NCBI RefSeq assembly: GCF_036013955.1
Contig: NZ_CP107903.1
Span: 7,564,001-7,628,000 of the forward strand
Length of the DNA: 64,000 bases
Direction of reading: 5' to 3'
Source of the DNA: Streptomyces sp. NBC_00459
GTDB lineage: Bacteria > Actinomycetota > Actinomycetes > Streptomycetales > Streptomycetaceae
Below, in pieces: positions 1-9,153 of this stretch. A model generated the notes under the pieces. It was not told the origin of the DNA, searched no databases, and was given only the letters and a program-made list of their open reading frames with translations. The position numbers and the translations under genes are program-made. The stretch's first letter is position 1. Each line of letters opens with the position of its first letter.

Positions 1-660
1 GACGGGATCGCCGAAGCCGTCTACTACAACGGCTACCGCGCCGGCACCGACCTCGTCGGACCCAAGGACGACGCCAAGGGCGACGGCAGCGGCAGCCTCG
101 GCTTCGCCCGCCACCTCGGCCTCGAACACATGGCGGAACACGGCGTCCAGGGACGCGGCGTCCTCATCGACATCGCCCACCACCTCGGCACCGACTACCA
201 GCCGGTCAACTACCGGCAGTTGCGCGCCATCATGGACGCCGACAACGTCACCGTCGAACCCGGCGACATCGTCCTGCTCCACACCGGCTTCGCCACCCAG
301 ATCCTCGCCTGGAACAAGAACCCGGACCCCGTGGCCATCCACCGGACCGCCGCCTACCTCGACGCCCACGACCCCGAGATCCTCCAATGGATCACCGACT
401 CCCAGCTCGCCGGCCTCGTCGCCGACAACTACGCCGTCGAAGGAGTGGGCGTCGGCAACGAGACCGGCCGCCACTCCCTCCTGCCCATCCACCACCTGTG
501 CCTGTTCAAACTCGGCGTCCCCCTCGGCGAACTGTGGTACCTCGACAAACTCGCCACCTGGCTGCGCCAACACCACCGCACCCGCTTCCTCCTCACCGCA
601 CCCCCACTCAACCTCCCGGGGACACAGGGCAGCCCCCTCACGCCGATCGCAACCGTCTGA
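1..660 (+). CDS. Cyclase-family protein (kynurenine formamidase-like), 5' truncated
   Basis: The frame is open from base 1, so the gene begins outside the window; the ATG at 130 is internal. The visible 219 residues have the fold-typical segment GDIVLLHTGF, then a conserved NYAVEGVG stretch and a C-terminal HHLCLFKLGVPLGELWYL region. These match the cyclase superfamily (PF04199), metal-dependent hydrolases related to arylformamidase. The family's HxGTHxDxxxH metal-binding motif would lie mostly upstream and cannot be checked here. The end, after the catalytic domain, is the usual APPL...G(S/T)P-type tail. The substrate cannot be told from sequence. The next gene on this strand is a TetR regulator 196 bases downstream, so the two are probably separate units. 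Confidence 0.82.
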   Translation, partial: DGIAEAVYYNGYRAGTDLVGPKDDAKGDGSGSLGFARHLGLEHMAEHGVQGRGVLIDIAHHLGTDYQPVNYRQLRAIMDADNVTVEPGDIVLLHTGFATQILAWNKNPDPVAIHRTAAYLDAHDPEILQWITDSQLAGLVADNYAVEGVGVGNETGRHSLLPIHHLCLFKLGVPLGELWYLDKLATWLRQHHRTRFLLTAPPLNLPGTQGSPLTPIATV

Positions 661-856
661 CGAACCCGGTCGGCATCGAGCGCCGTTCGGTGCGGGCCGG
701 GAATCCTGCCCCCGACCCGCACCGAACTGGCATCTCTCTCCCTTCTCTCCACGGGGGACACGTATTGATCGTGTATCGTCACGCGGTGCTACAGGCAATG
801 CCGGGAAGCCAGTTGGGGCCCCGTGACGATGTACCGGGTTGCGAAGGAATGGTGAG

Positions 857-1576
857 ATGCCGGCCACTCGGAGGGAGCGCGGCAAGACCGAGCGCTACTA
901 CCGCATGCGTGAGAACGTGGTGGACGTCGCCGTCGAGCTGTTCTCGAAGCGCGGGTACGCCGACACCGGCGTGGCGGACATCGGCGAGGCCGCGGGGCTG
1001 GCCCGGGGTGCCCTGTACTACTACATCGGCTCGAAGGACGCGCTCCTCGTCGAGATCCACGACCGCGTCATGGATCCGCTGCTCAAGGAAGCCGCCGCGA
1101 TCGTCGAACTCGACCTGAGTTTCGAGACCCGGCTGCGACTGCTGTCGGAATGCCTGCTCTGGCAGATCGTCAACAAGCATGACCACGTCTGGGTGTTCCT
1201 GCACGAGTACCGCCAACTCCAGGGCGAGTACCGCGAGTTGTTCCGCGAGAAGCGGCAGCGGTTCGAGTCGCGCATCCGCGGCCTGCTCGCCGACGGGCAC
1301 CGCCGGGGGTTGCTCCAGGGGCGCCCGCAGGAGGACCTGGAGCTGGCGACGCTCGCGTTCCTGAACCTGCACAACTACACGTACCAGTGGCTGGCCGGTC
1401 ATCGGGTCATGCGGGTCGAGGAGCTCTCCGCCTTCTACTGCGACATCTTCTTCAACGGCATCCTGGCCGAACCCCTCGACCAGGAGCGCGCCGGGAGCGA
1501 ACTGGAGCAAGGGCGGTCCGTACTCCGGGAGTTGCGAGGCGTGAAGCCCGAGGCCGGCGCCAGGGCCGAGGCGTAG
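857..1576 (+). CDS. TetR/AcrR family transcriptional regulator
   Basis: This 239-residue protein has an N-terminal TetR helix-turn-helix (about residues 16-62, including AVELFSKRGYADTGVADIG and GLARGALYYYIGSKDALL). An all-helical ligand-binding C-terminal domain follows. The ATG at 857 is chosen because AAGGA (845-849) sits 7 bases upstream; the in-frame TTG at 839 has no such site. It lies just before a short-chain dehydrogenase whose 5' region holds a 10-bp palindrome, so local repression of that gene (and perhaps of itself) is the simplest model. An imperfect dyad ACACG-N7-CGTGT at 758-774 upstream of the gene could be an autoregulatory site. The ligand is unknown. Confidence 0.9.
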   Translation: MPATRRERGKTERYYRMRENVVDVAVELFSKRGYADTGVADIGEAAGLARGALYYYIGSKDALLVEIHDRVMDPLLKEAAAIVELDLSFETRLRLLSECLLWQIVNKHDHVWVFLHEYRQLQGEYRELFREKRQRFESRIRGLLADGHRRGLLQGRPQEDLELATLAFLNLHNYTYQWLAGHRVMRVEELSAFYCDIFFNGILAEPLDQERAGSELEQGRSVLRELRGVKPEAGARAEA

Positions 1577-1624
1577 GTCCCTGTTCTGTCGCTCCGGGCG
1601 TGCGTTACGCTCCCAATAATGTAC

Positions 1625-1634
1625 CGACCGGTCG
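1625..1634. promoter_or_regulatory. Palindrome, probable TetR operator
   Basis: CGACCGGTCG is a perfect 10-bp palindrome embedded in TACCGACCGGTCGACG, 21 bases before the dehydrogenase ATG. ACCGACCGGT-type dyads are common TetR-family operators in actinobacteria. The position between the TetR gene and the dehydrogenase fits repression of the latter. Confidence 0.5.
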
Positions 1635-1654
1635 ACGCTTTGATGGAGGATCGA

Positions 1655-2413
1655 ATGCCGACAACCGCCGGAAACCCCGAGGTCGCCGGGCGACGTGTCG
1701 TGATCACCGGGGCCGGGCGCGGTCTGGGGCGTGTTCTCGCGCAGGCCTTCGACTCCGCGGGGGCGCGGCTGGGCCTGGTGGCGCGTTCCGGGGACGCGCT
1801 CAAGGAGGTGGCCGGGACGCTCCATGGCGACCCCCTCATCTGTGCGGGTGATGTGCGTGACGAGGCCTTCAACGAGTCCGTCGCCGAGGGCATGGTCGAG
1901 CGGTTCGGCGGGGTGGACGCCTGGATCTGCAACGCCGGGGTCTCGCCCGGGGTCGCGACGGTGACCGACACCAGCCCCGACGCCTGGCGGCAGGTCATCG
2001 ACGTCAACCTGACCGGGACGTTCCTCGGGGCGCGGGCCGCCGCGGCGGTGATGGGCGCCGGAGGGCGGATCATCGTCACCGGTTCCGTGCTGGGCGACCG
2101 GCCCAAGGGCGGCCTCGCCGCGTACTCGGCGTCGAAGAGCGGCGTCCAGTCCCTGGTGGGGGCGCTGGCGCAGGAGCTCGGGCCGCGCGGGATCACCGTC
2201 AACACGGTGGCCCTCGGCTGGTTCGACACCGGGCTCGGCGCGCACTGGCGGCGCAGTTCGGAGCGGGACACCGGCATCGTCGAGCACACGGCGCTGGGAC
2301 GCTGGGGCACTCCCGACGATCTGCCCGGCATCTATCTGTTCCTGGCCTCAGAGTCCTCGGCCTATGTGACCGGCACGACGATCACGGTGGACGGCGGCTA
2401 TTCACTGCTCTGA
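1655..2413 (+). CDS. Short-chain dehydrogenase/reductase (SDR)
   Basis: A classical SDR of 252 residues. The Rossmann cofactor motif TGAGRGLG lies near residues 18-25. It is followed by the D of ICAGDVRD, the NAG motif in WICNAGVSPG, catalytic Ser in IVTGSVLG and the YSASK active-site pair. The C-terminal SSAYVTGTTITVDGGYSLL matches the family. It probably reduces or oxidises a carbonyl/hydroxyl with NAD(P)(H); the substrate is unknown. The ATG at 1655 is preferred because GGAGGA (1645-1650) precedes it; the ATG at 1619 lies upstream of the operator-like palindrome. The gene ends just before a convergent terminator. Confidence 0.92.
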   Translation: MPTTAGNPEVAGRRVVITGAGRGLGRVLAQAFDSAGARLGLVARSGDALKEVAGTLHGDPLICAGDVRDEAFNESVAEGMVERFGGVDAWICNAGVSPGVATVTDTSPDAWRQVIDVNLTGTFLGARAAAAVMGAGGRIIVTGSVLGDRPKGGLAAYSASKSGVQSLVGALAQELGPRGITVNTVALGWFDTGLGAHWRRSSERDTGIVEHTALGRWGTPDDLPGIYLFLASESSAYVTGTTITVDGGYSLL

Positions 2414-2419
2414 GCCGAC

Positions 2420-2452
2420 GGGGCCTGTCGTCGCGCGGCGACAACAGGCCCC
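2420..2452. terminator. Bidirectional hairpin between convergent genes
   Basis: GGGGCCTGT (2420-2428) pairs with ACAGGCCCC (2444-2452), and the loop can itself pair. It lies between the stops of the dehydrogenase (2413) and the minus-strand beta-galactosidase (2462), so it can end transcription from both sides. Confidence 0.75.
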
Positions 2453-2461
2453 GCCCGGTGC

Positions 2462-4603
2462 TCAGTCGGCGCTGAGCACCCGTACGTCCCAGGCGCCGAG
2501 TGCCAGCTCGGTGCCCGCCGGGACCGGGCTGCCGTTCAGTACGTCGGTCAGAGCGGCCGGCGCCGTGACGCGCACGGGCTCCCAGCTCCAGTTGTGGACG
2601 ATGTGCACGCGCCGCCCGTCCTCGGCCGTGCCGGTGGTCGCCGTGACCGAGGCCGGGAGGTCCCCCCAGAGGCTGCGGGCGTCCGGGGTCAGCCAGGTGG
2701 CCAGTTCCCGGGCGAGGTCGCGGCCCGGCACCGTGCCGACGTACGTCACCTGGCCCGCCCCGTGGCGGCGGGTGGTGACCGCCGGCCAGCGGCCGAAGTG
2801 CGGGTGGTCGTACGTGACCAGCGGCTCGGCGTCGGTGACGGTGAGACCGTCGGCCCAGTGCGCCGCTGTCGCGCCGTCCGGAAGCCGGAGCGGACCGCCG
2901 GGCACGCCGCGCACCGGGATCTCCCGCGCCAGGTTGCTGAACTCGTCGTAACCGACGCCGGCCGCGTCCACCAGGCGGCCGGGGGCCAGTTCGTTGCGGG
3001 CCCGCGCCTCGTGGTCGGCGTACGCCGTGCGCGGGCCGAGGACCAGGTGGCCGCCCGCATGGGCGTACGCGGCGAACCAGTCGAGGGTCGAGTCGGCGGC
3101 GATGTACAACGCCGGTACCACCAGGACCGGGTGACGGCTCACCGCCTCCTCCGGGGTCAGGCCCTCCCGCTCACCGCTGGGGTCGTGGAGCTGGCGGGCG
3201 TGGACGATCCGGACCTGGCGGCCGGCGTCGAAGGCGCCCCGGTAGAACGGGTCGAAGATCCGGTGGTAGGCGGTGTCGTCCGGCTCGCCGTCGCCCGTCG
3301 CGAGCGGCGGGTACTTCTGCATCAGCCACTTGCTGGGCGTCGAGTAGACCATCGTGATGTCGGCGTCCGGTTCGAGCCCGGCGACCAGCGCGCCCGCCGT
3401 GTCCAACTCGGCGCCCAGGGTCGCCAGTTCGGCATACGTACGACCGGGTCGCCCGCTGTGCGGAATGACGCCGCCCCAGTACGTCTCGGCGCCGAAGTGC
3501 AGGGTGTGCCAGTGCCAGTACTCGACCATCCTGGCGCCGCGCCCGACCAGCGCCCAGGCGGCCTGGCGCCACTGGCCGTCGAAGGCGGGGCGGTTGTCCC
3601 ACGCGAAACCGATGGAGCTCGCGTTGGTCTCGGTGACCAGGAAGGGGGCCTGCTTGGAGGAGAACATCCAGTCGGCGGTCTGGTACAGCGACCACACGCC
3701 CGTCGTCTTCCAGCGCTGCGCGTGCTCGTCCGGCGTACGGTCGGGGAGCGCGAGGCCGTCCTGCATGTCGTAGTACGGGTTGCCCGACGCGATGTCGAGC
3801 CGGTCGGTGAGCTCGTCGTCCTGCACCGCCGGGCGGGTGTAGGAGATGCAGGTGGTGACGAACTGGTCGGGGCTCGCGTACTCGCGGACGATGTCGGCCT
3901 GCCAGCCGATGAACTCGGTGACCTGGCGGGCCTGGAACTCCCGCCAGGCGACGTCGTACTGGGGCTGGACGTTGCCGTCCGGGGTCCACAGGTCGGCCCA
4001 CGTGGACAGCCGGTGCGACCAGTAGACGAGGCCCCACTCGCGGTTCAGGGTCTCGATGTCCCCGTACTTCGCCCGGAGATGGTCGACGAAGCGCTCGAAC
4101 ACGCCCCGGTTGTAAAGGAGTTCGTTGCCGGGTTCGTTGTCGACCTGGAAGCCGATGACCGCCGGGTGACCGGCGTAGCGTGCGACGATCTTCCGGATCA
4201 CCCGCTCCGCGTGGAACCGGAACGCGGGGTGCGTGAAGTCGACCTCCTGCCGGGCGCCCCAGCCGATGCGCTGCCCGGTGGCCCGCTCACCCGTGATCTC
4301 CGGGTACTGGCGGGCCAGCCACGGCGGTACGGCGTACGTCGGGGTACCGAGGACCACGGCGATACCGCGCTCATGGGCGCCGTCGAGCACCGGCTCCAGC
4401 CAGTCGAGGTCGAAGTGTCCGTTGGTGGGCTCCCAGGTCGACCAGACCGACTCGCCGACCCGGATCACCGTGAACCGGGCGTCGGCCATCAGATCGAGGT
4501 CCGTCTTGAGCTGTTCGCCGGGACGGTACTCGCGGCCGTGGGTGGGCTGGTACTCGTGGTAGTACGCGGCGCCGAAGAGGACGCGGGCGGGCAGAACCGC
4601 CAT
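2462..4603 (-). CDS. GH42 beta-galactosidase
   Basis: A 713-residue GH42 enzyme hydrolysing terminal beta-D-galactosides. It opens with FGAAYYHEYQP, typical of the family's (beta/alpha)8 barrel. The acid/base Glu is in IGFQVDNEPGNE. The probable nucleophile Glu is in FLVTETNASS, followed by the trimerisation domain and a small C-terminal beta domain. No signal peptide is seen, so it is cytoplasmic. The ATG at 4603 has GGAGG 7-8 bases upstream; an in-frame start at 4675 would overlap the upstream permease gene. It is the last gene of the LacI/ABC operon, 58 bases after the second permease. The context suggests it splits an imported galactoside oligosaccharide. Confidence 0.93.
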   Translation of the reverse strand: MAVLPARVLFGAAYYHEYQPTHGREYRPGEQLKTDLDLMADARFTVIRVGESVWSTWEPTNGHFDLDWLEPVLDGAHERGIAVVLGTPTYAVPPWLARQYPEITGERATGQRIGWGARQEVDFTHPAFRFHAERVIRKIVARYAGHPAVIGFQVDNEPGNELLYNRGVFERFVDHLRAKYGDIETLNREWGLVYWSHRLSTWADLWTPDGNVQPQYDVAWREFQARQVTEFIGWQADIVREYASPDQFVTTCISYTRPAVQDDELTDRLDIASGNPYYDMQDGLALPDRTPDEHAQRWKTTGVWSLYQTADWMFSSKQAPFLVTETNASSIGFAWDNRPAFDGQWRQAAWALVGRGARMVEYWHWHTLHFGAETYWGGVIPHSGRPGRTYAELATLGAELDTAGALVAGLEPDADITMVYSTPSKWLMQKYPPLATGDGEPDDTAYHRIFDPFYRGAFDAGRQVRIVHARQLHDPSGEREGLTPEEAVSRHPVLVVPALYIAADSTLDWFAAYAHAGGHLVLGPRTAYADHEARARNELAPGRLVDAAGVGYDEFSNLAREIPVRGVPGGPLRLPDGATAAHWADGLTVTDAEPLVTYDHPHFGRWPAVTTRRHGAGQVTYVGTVPGRDLARELATWLTPDARSLWGDLPASVTATTGTAEDGRRVHIVHNWSWEPVRVTAPAALTDVLNGSPVPAGTELALGAWDVRVLSAD

Positions 4604-4661
4604 GAAGTCAACCTCCAGTGGGGGAAGGGGAGTTGGGCAACCAGGTTGGCTGGGCGGGGAG

Positions 4662-5600
4662 TTACTGCTTGACACCGCCGGTGGCCAGGCCGCTCTGCCA
4701 GTACCGCTGGAGCAGCACGAAGGCCACGACGAGCGGGATCACCGAGATCATCGACCCGGTCACCACCAGCGCGAGCATGTCGCTGCTGGCACCCGCCCCG
4801 CCGTTCTGCGCCTGGGCGGCCCAGGAGGAGAGCCCGACCGTGATCGGGTACAGGTCCGGGTCGTTGAGCATGATCAGCGGCAGGAAGTAGTTGTTCCAGG
4901 TCGCCACAAGCGTGAACAGCAGCACCGTCACCAGGCCCGGCGCCAGCAGCCGCAGCACGATCTGGAAGAAGATCCGGAACTCACCGGCCCCGTCCATCCG
5001 GGCGGCTTCGAGGATGCTGTCGGGCACGGCGTCCTGCGCGTACACCCGCATGAGATAGAGCCCGAAGGGACTCACCAGCGAGGGCAGGATGATCGCCCAC
5101 GGCGTGTTCACCAGCCCCACCTTGGCGAACAGCAGGTACGTCGGAATGGCCAGGGCGGTCGCCGGCACCATGACCGCGCCGAGCACGAGGTTGAAGGCGG
5201 CGCCGTTCCCGCGGAACCGGAACTTGGCGAACCCGTACCCCGCGGCGGCCGCCAGGACCGCGGCACCGACGGCGCTGACACCGGCGTACAGCAGGGTGTT
5301 GAGCAGCCAGTGCAGGAAGACACCGTCGTCCTGGGTGAAGGTGTCGCGGATGTTCGTCAGCAGTTGCGGGGTGTCGGAGAACCACAGGCCGAAGCTGTTG
5401 ATCAGGTCCCGGGTGCTCTTGGTGGAGGCGATCAGCAGCCAGAGGAGGGGGAGGAGGAAGTAGGCGAGCGCCGCCAGCATGGCGATCGTCAGGGGTGTGC
5501 TGCGACGGCCGGCCTGTCCCCCGCGCCGCTCCTTCGGCGCCTTGCGCACCTGGTCCGTCGTACGAACCACGGCGGTAGCGGAGGGAGTTGTGGTGGTCAC
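4662..5600 (-). CDS. Carbohydrate ABC transporter permease (MalG type)
   Basis: A 312-residue inner-membrane permease with about six hydrophobic segments, after a cytoplasmic N-terminus rich in Lys/Arg. The ABC-interaction EAA loop reads EAARMDGAGEFRIFFQIVLR near residues 204-223. It belongs to the CUT1 family of oligosaccharide importers and pairs with the MalF-type permease. Their genes overlap by 4 bases (ATGA), which indicates translational coupling. No ATPase gene is present in the operon. In Streptomyces such CUT1 importers usually share one ATPase (MsiK) encoded elsewhere; that this holds here is inferred. Confidence 0.93.
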   Translation of the reverse strand: MTTTTPSATAVVRTTDQVRKAPKERRGGQAGRRSTPLTIAMLAALAYFLLPLLWLLIASTKSTRDLINSFGLWFSDTPQLLTNIRDTFTQDDGVFLHWLLNTLLYAGVSAVGAAVLAAAAGYGFAKFRFRGNGAAFNLVLGAVMVPATALAIPTYLLFAKVGLVNTPWAIILPSLVSPFGLYLMRVYAQDAVPDSILEAARMDGAGEFRIFFQIVLRLLAPGLVTVLLFTLVATWNNYFLPLIMLNDPDLYPITVGLSSWAAQAQNGGAGASSDMLALVVTGSMISVIPLVVAFVLLQRYWQSGLATGGVKQ

Positions 5601-6478
5601 GCGGGCCTCCTGCGGTTCGCGGTGAGCAGGAAGGCGTACGAGATGATCACGATGAGCAGGCCGAGGAGGAAGGAGACGGCCGCCGCGTAGTTGATCTGCT
5701 GGCTGGTGAAGGCGAGCGTGTAGGCGTAGAGGTTGGCGGTGTACGCGCTGTCGATGACGTCCGGGACGATCTTCATCAGCAGGTTGGGCTCATTGAAGAG
5801 CTGGAAACTGCCGATCACCGAGAAGAGCAGGGTGAGCGTCAACGCGGGCCGCAGCGCCGGGAGTTTGATGGACCAGGCGATCCGCCAGGCCCCCGCACCG
5901 TCCAGGGCGGCGGCCTCGTACAGGTCCTGCGGAATGGTCCGCAGGGCCGCGTACAGAATGATCATGTTGTAGCCGACGAACTCCCACGTCACGATGTTCG
6001 CCAGGCTGCCCAGCATCCAGCTGTCGGTCAGGAAGTGCGGGGCGGGCAGGCTCAGTTTGTCGCTGAGCTGGGCGAACGGGCCGAAGTCGGGGCCGTAGAG
6101 ATAGCCCCACATCAGGGTGGCGACGACGCTCGGGACGGCGTACGGCACGAAGATGCCCAGCCGGATCACCCGGGACAGCCGCAGCAGGCCGCTGTCCAGG
6201 GCGAGGGCGAAGAGCAGGGCGAGCAGCAGCATCACCGGGACCTGGATCACGAAGAAGGTCGCCACCCGGACGACACCCTCGCGTAGCTGCGGGTCCTTGA
6301 TGGCGGTCAGGTAGTTGTCCAGGCCGACGAACGACGTGCCGCCGACCAACTTCTCCTGGAACAGGCTCAGATAGGCCGCGTAGCCGAGCGGAGCGAGGAA
6401 GAGGAGAAGGAACAGGACCATGAAGGGGGCGACGAACAGCGGGCCTGCCGACCGCGGTCGTGCGAGATGCCTGGCCAT
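5597..6478 (-). CDS. Carbohydrate ABC transporter permease (MalF type)
   Basis: A 293-residue permease with six transmembrane segments. The first begins right after a basic N-terminus (ARHLARPRSAGPLFVAPF). The EAA loop is EAAALDGAGAWRIAWSIKLP, the coupling helix contacting the ATPase. The ATG at 6478 lies one base after the stop of the binding-protein gene, and the end overlaps the MalG-type gene by 4 bases. The three genes are therefore one translationally coupled set importing a sugar for the GH42 enzyme. Confidence 0.93.
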   Translation of the reverse strand: MARHLARPRSAGPLFVAPFMVLFLLLFLAPLGYAAYLSLFQEKLVGGTSFVGLDNYLTAIKDPQLREGVVRVATFFVIQVPVMLLLALLFALALDSGLLRLSRVIRLGIFVPYAVPSVVATLMWGYLYGPDFGPFAQLSDKLSLPAPHFLTDSWMLGSLANIVTWEFVGYNMIILYAALRTIPQDLYEAAALDGAGAWRIAWSIKLPALRPALTLTLLFSVIGSFQLFNEPNLLMKIVPDVIDSAYTANLYAYTLAFTSQQINYAAAVSFLLGLLIVIISYAFLLTANRRRPA

Positions 6479-6479
6479 G

Positions 6480-7868
6480 TCAGGGTGCCGCCTTCACCGT
6501 GAAGCCCTGGCTCTTGGCGAAGGTCGTGATCCGCGTCTGCCAGCCCGCGAGCGCGGTGACCGTGTCGGTCTTCCTGGCCAGGGAGCGGCCGACGGTCTCG
6601 GTCCAGTCGGTGGCCACCTGGTCGAGGAACGGCGGCCACTGGAAGGCGGGGTCGACCTGGGCGCTGATGCCGGCGAAGACCTCGTTGACCTTCTGGCCGC
6701 CGTAGAAGGCGGGGGTGGCGCCACTGAAACTCGCGTCCGCGAGCAGCGCCTTGGTGGCCGGGAAGAAGAACTGCTTTGTTGCGAACATCTTCGCGCTCTC
6801 CGGGTCGCTGTTGAGGAACTTGGCGAACTCGGCGGCGGCGATGGGGTTCTTGGTGGACCGGATCACGGCGGTCGTGGAGCCGCCCCAGTTGCCCGCGCTC
6901 GGCTTGGCGGCGTCCCACTGCGGCATCGGCGCCGCCCGCCACTTGCCCGCGGTGTCCTTGGCCGAGCCGGAGAGGAAGGCCGGGCCCCAGGCGCCGACGA
7001 TCCAGGTGGCGTACTTGCCCTTGTTGAGCGCGGCGTACCAGGAGTCCGTGAAGTCGGGCTCGACACCGATGACACCCTCCTGCGCGAGCCCGCCCCAGAA
7101 CGCGCCGAGCTTCTTGGAGACCGCGTCGTCGACGCTGATGGCGATGTCGCTCTTGCCGGAGGTGACGTAGGGCTTGGCGCCCGCCTGCCACAACAGGCCG
7201 TGCCAGGCGGCGACCTGGTTGGCGGCGAGGTTGGTCAGATAGACCTCCGGGTCGGCCTTGTGCAGCTTGCGCGCGGCCTCGGCGAACTCGTCCCAGGTCT
7301 TGGGCACTTCGATGCCGTGCTTGTCGAAGATGTCCTGCCGGTACAGCATGCCCATCGGGCCGGTGTCCTGCGGGACCGCCCACACCTCGCCGCCGCTGCC
7401 GCTGACCTGGCTCCACGTCCAGTCGACGAACTGGGACTTGAGGGCGGAGGCGCCGTACGGGCGCAGGTCCAGCAGGCTGTCGGTGATCGTGAAGGTCGGG
7501 ATGGCCTGGAACTCGATCTGCACCATGTCGGGGGCACCGCTGCCGGCCTTGAGGGCGGTGCGCAGCTTCGTGTACTGCGGGGTGCCCTGACCGGCGTTGA
7601 CGGCCTTGACCTTGATCGCCGGGTACTTCTTCTCGAAGAGGGCGATCTCCTGGGCGATCTCCGGGACCCACGTCCAGAAGGTCAGCTCGGTCGGGGTCTT
7701 CATCGCCTTGTCGATGTCGGCCTGGCTGACCGGCTTCGACGAGGACGAGCCGCTGTCGGACCCGCCCCCGCCGCAGGCGGTGAGAGCCGCCCCGAGCGAG
7801 GCGGCGCCGGCCGCGGTGAGGAGGAGCCGACGGCTGATGGCAGAGGAGGAGACGTTGTTTCTGGGCAT
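6480..7868 (-). CDS. Sugar-binding lipoprotein of ABC transporter
   Basis: A 462-residue extracellular solute-binding protein (family 1, MalE-like). The signal has a twin-arginine-like SRRLLL at residues 12-17 and a lipobox L29-T-A-C32, so it is probably exported by Tat and lipid-anchored at Cys32. A Gly/Ser linker follows, then the binding domain (TELTFWTWVPE..., later WGGSTTAVIRST and FAKFLNS). It delivers substrate to the two permeases encoded immediately downstream. The gene starts 100 bases after the LacI gene, so the whole set may be transcribed from the LacI promoter. Confidence 0.93.
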   Translation of the reverse strand: MPRNNVSSSAISRRLLLTAAGAASLGAALTACGGGGSDSGSSSSKPVSQADIDKAMKTPTELTFWTWVPEIAQEIALFEKKYPAIKVKAVNAGQGTPQYTKLRTALKAGSGAPDMVQIEFQAIPTFTITDSLLDLRPYGASALKSQFVDWTWSQVSGSGGEVWAVPQDTGPMGMLYRQDIFDKHGIEVPKTWDEFAEAARKLHKADPEVYLTNLAANQVAAWHGLLWQAGAKPYVTSGKSDIAISVDDAVSKKLGAFWGGLAQEGVIGVEPDFTDSWYAALNKGKYATWIVGAWGPAFLSGSAKDTAGKWRAAPMPQWDAAKPSAGNWGGSTTAVIRSTKNPIAAAEFAKFLNSDPESAKMFATKQFFFPATKALLADASFSGATPAFYGGQKVNEVFAGISAQVDPAFQWPPFLDQVATDWTETVGRSLARKTDTVTALAGWQTRITTFAKSQGFTVKAAP

Positions 7869-7968
7869 GGTGAACTCCGGCCGGGGCGAAAGGGAGTGGA
7901 GTGGAGAAAGAGGAGTGAGCGAAGGGAGGGGGCCGCAGGTGGGGCTGACCGGCCTCTTGTCGGTGCGG

Positions 7969-9024
7969 CTACCGGTGGGGCGGGGGTGCGGTGGAGGACC
8001 GTACGACGAGGTCGACCGGTGGGTCGCTCGGCGGCAGCGGATCCGCGTCCGGGTTCTCGATGGCGTGCAGTAGCCGTTTGAGGCCTTCCTGGGCCACGGC
8101 GTCGAACGGCTGCCGCACGGTGGTGAGCGGCGGTGTGACGTACGCGGCGACCGGGATGTCGTCGAACCCGACCACGCTGACGTCGTCCGGCACGCGTCGG
8201 CCGGCCTCCGTCAGGGCCCGGATCAGCCCGATGGCCATGTCGTCGTTGGCGGCGAACACGGCGGTCACCGAGGGATCGGCGGCGAGTTCACGGCCCGCCG
8301 CGTATCCGGAGGCGGCCGACCAGTCGCCCACGACGACGGGCGGCTCGGGCGCGCCGTGGGCGGCCAGGGCGGCCCGCCAGGCGGTGAGCCGGTCCCTGGC
8401 GGCGAACCAGCGTGGCGGACCGGAGAGGTGATGGACCGTCACATGACCTAGATCCAGCAGGTGTTGGGTGGCGGCCCGGGTCAGCAGGTCCGCACCGCCG
8501 CCCGAGGTGACCGGGCGGGAGGTGGCGAAGGGGGACGGCGCGCCGATGACCAGGACCGGTACGTCGACGGAGAGTTCCGCCAGGCCCGCACCCCCGCCCT
8601 GGCCTTCGTCGATCGGCTCGGAGACGACGATGCCGTCCACCCCCTGTTCGAGGAGTGAGCCGACGGCGCCGGCGACGCCTGCCGGGTCGCCCTCCATCGT
8701 GTTGACGACCCGCAGCGCGTATCCGGTGTCCCGGACGGCGCGCTCGATGCCCATGAGCAGCGACGCGGGCCCGTACAGGGCGGTGCCCAGCGTCACCACG
8801 CCGATGGATCTGGTCCGCCCGGAGGCGAGTGCCCGGGCGGCGTTGTTCATCCGGTAGCCGAGGTCCTCGGCGGCCTGGAGAACACGGCGCCGAACGTCCT
8901 CGGAGACGTACGGCTCGCTGTTGAAGACCCGGGAAACGGTCTTCTGCGAGACCCCCGCGAGGCGCGCCACGTCGACGCTGCGCGGTGTCGACGAGGTCGC
9001 ACCCCGTCCTGTCTGTCGTGTCAC
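7969..9024 (-). CDS. LacI-family transcriptional repressor
   Basis: A 351-residue regulator. The N-terminal LacI HTH is VDVARLAGVSQKTVSRVFNS, with hinge helix NNAARALASGRTRSIGVVTL. A periplasmic-binding-protein-like sensor domain follows (ending SVVGFDDIPVAAYVTPPLTTV). The GTG at 9024 is preferred because GGGAG lies 5 bases upstream. The in-frame ATG at 9126 would add 34 residues and would sit inside the palindrome array. It is the first gene of the sugar operon and probably represses the operon, including itself, through the palindromes at 9112-9153. The inducer is presumably the imported galactoside. Confidence 0.92.
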   Translation of the reverse strand: MTRQTGRGATSSTPRSVDVARLAGVSQKTVSRVFNSEPYVSEDVRRRVLQAAEDLGYRMNNAARALASGRTRSIGVVTLGTALYGPASLLMGIERAVRDTGYALRVVNTMEGDPAGVAGAVGSLLEQGVDGIVVSEPIDEGQGGGAGLAELSVDVPVLVIGAPSPFATSRPVTSGGGADLLTRAATQHLLDLGHVTVHHLSGPPRWFAARDRLTAWRAALAAHGAPEPPVVVGDWSAASGYAAGRELAADPSVTAVFAANDDMAIGLIRALTEAGRRVPDDVSVVGFDDIPVAAYVTPPLTTVRQPFDAVAQEGLKRLLHAIENPDADPLPPSDPPVDLVVRSSTAPPPHR

Positions 9025-9111
9025 GGTGACTCCCGGTGGCCGGTGCCCACGGTAGCCGGAGGGTGACAGCGGCTGCCGTGGATCGAGGTGGGACAGCGAC
9101 CGCCAATGTTC

Positions 9112-9153
9112 TGACTGCGCTGTCATGACTGCGCAGTCATGACAGCGCAGTCA
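9112..9153. promoter_or_regulatory. Three tandem 14-bp palindromes, probable LacI operator array
   Basis: Three adjacent 14-mers lie end to end: TGACTGCGCTGTCA (9112-9125), TGACTGCGCAGTCA (9126-9139) and TGACAGCGCAGTCA (9140-9153). The middle one is a perfect palindrome. The outer two are reverse complements of each other, so the whole 42 bp is also a perfect palindrome. Each unit has a central CG, as LacI-family operators do. It lies 88 bases upstream of the lacI GTG. Confidence 0.8.

Noticed and set aside
2594..4672. A 692-codon plus-strand frame opposite the GH42 gene
   Set aside because: Antisense to a full-length GH42 with both catalytic Glu motifs; product has no recognisable fold.
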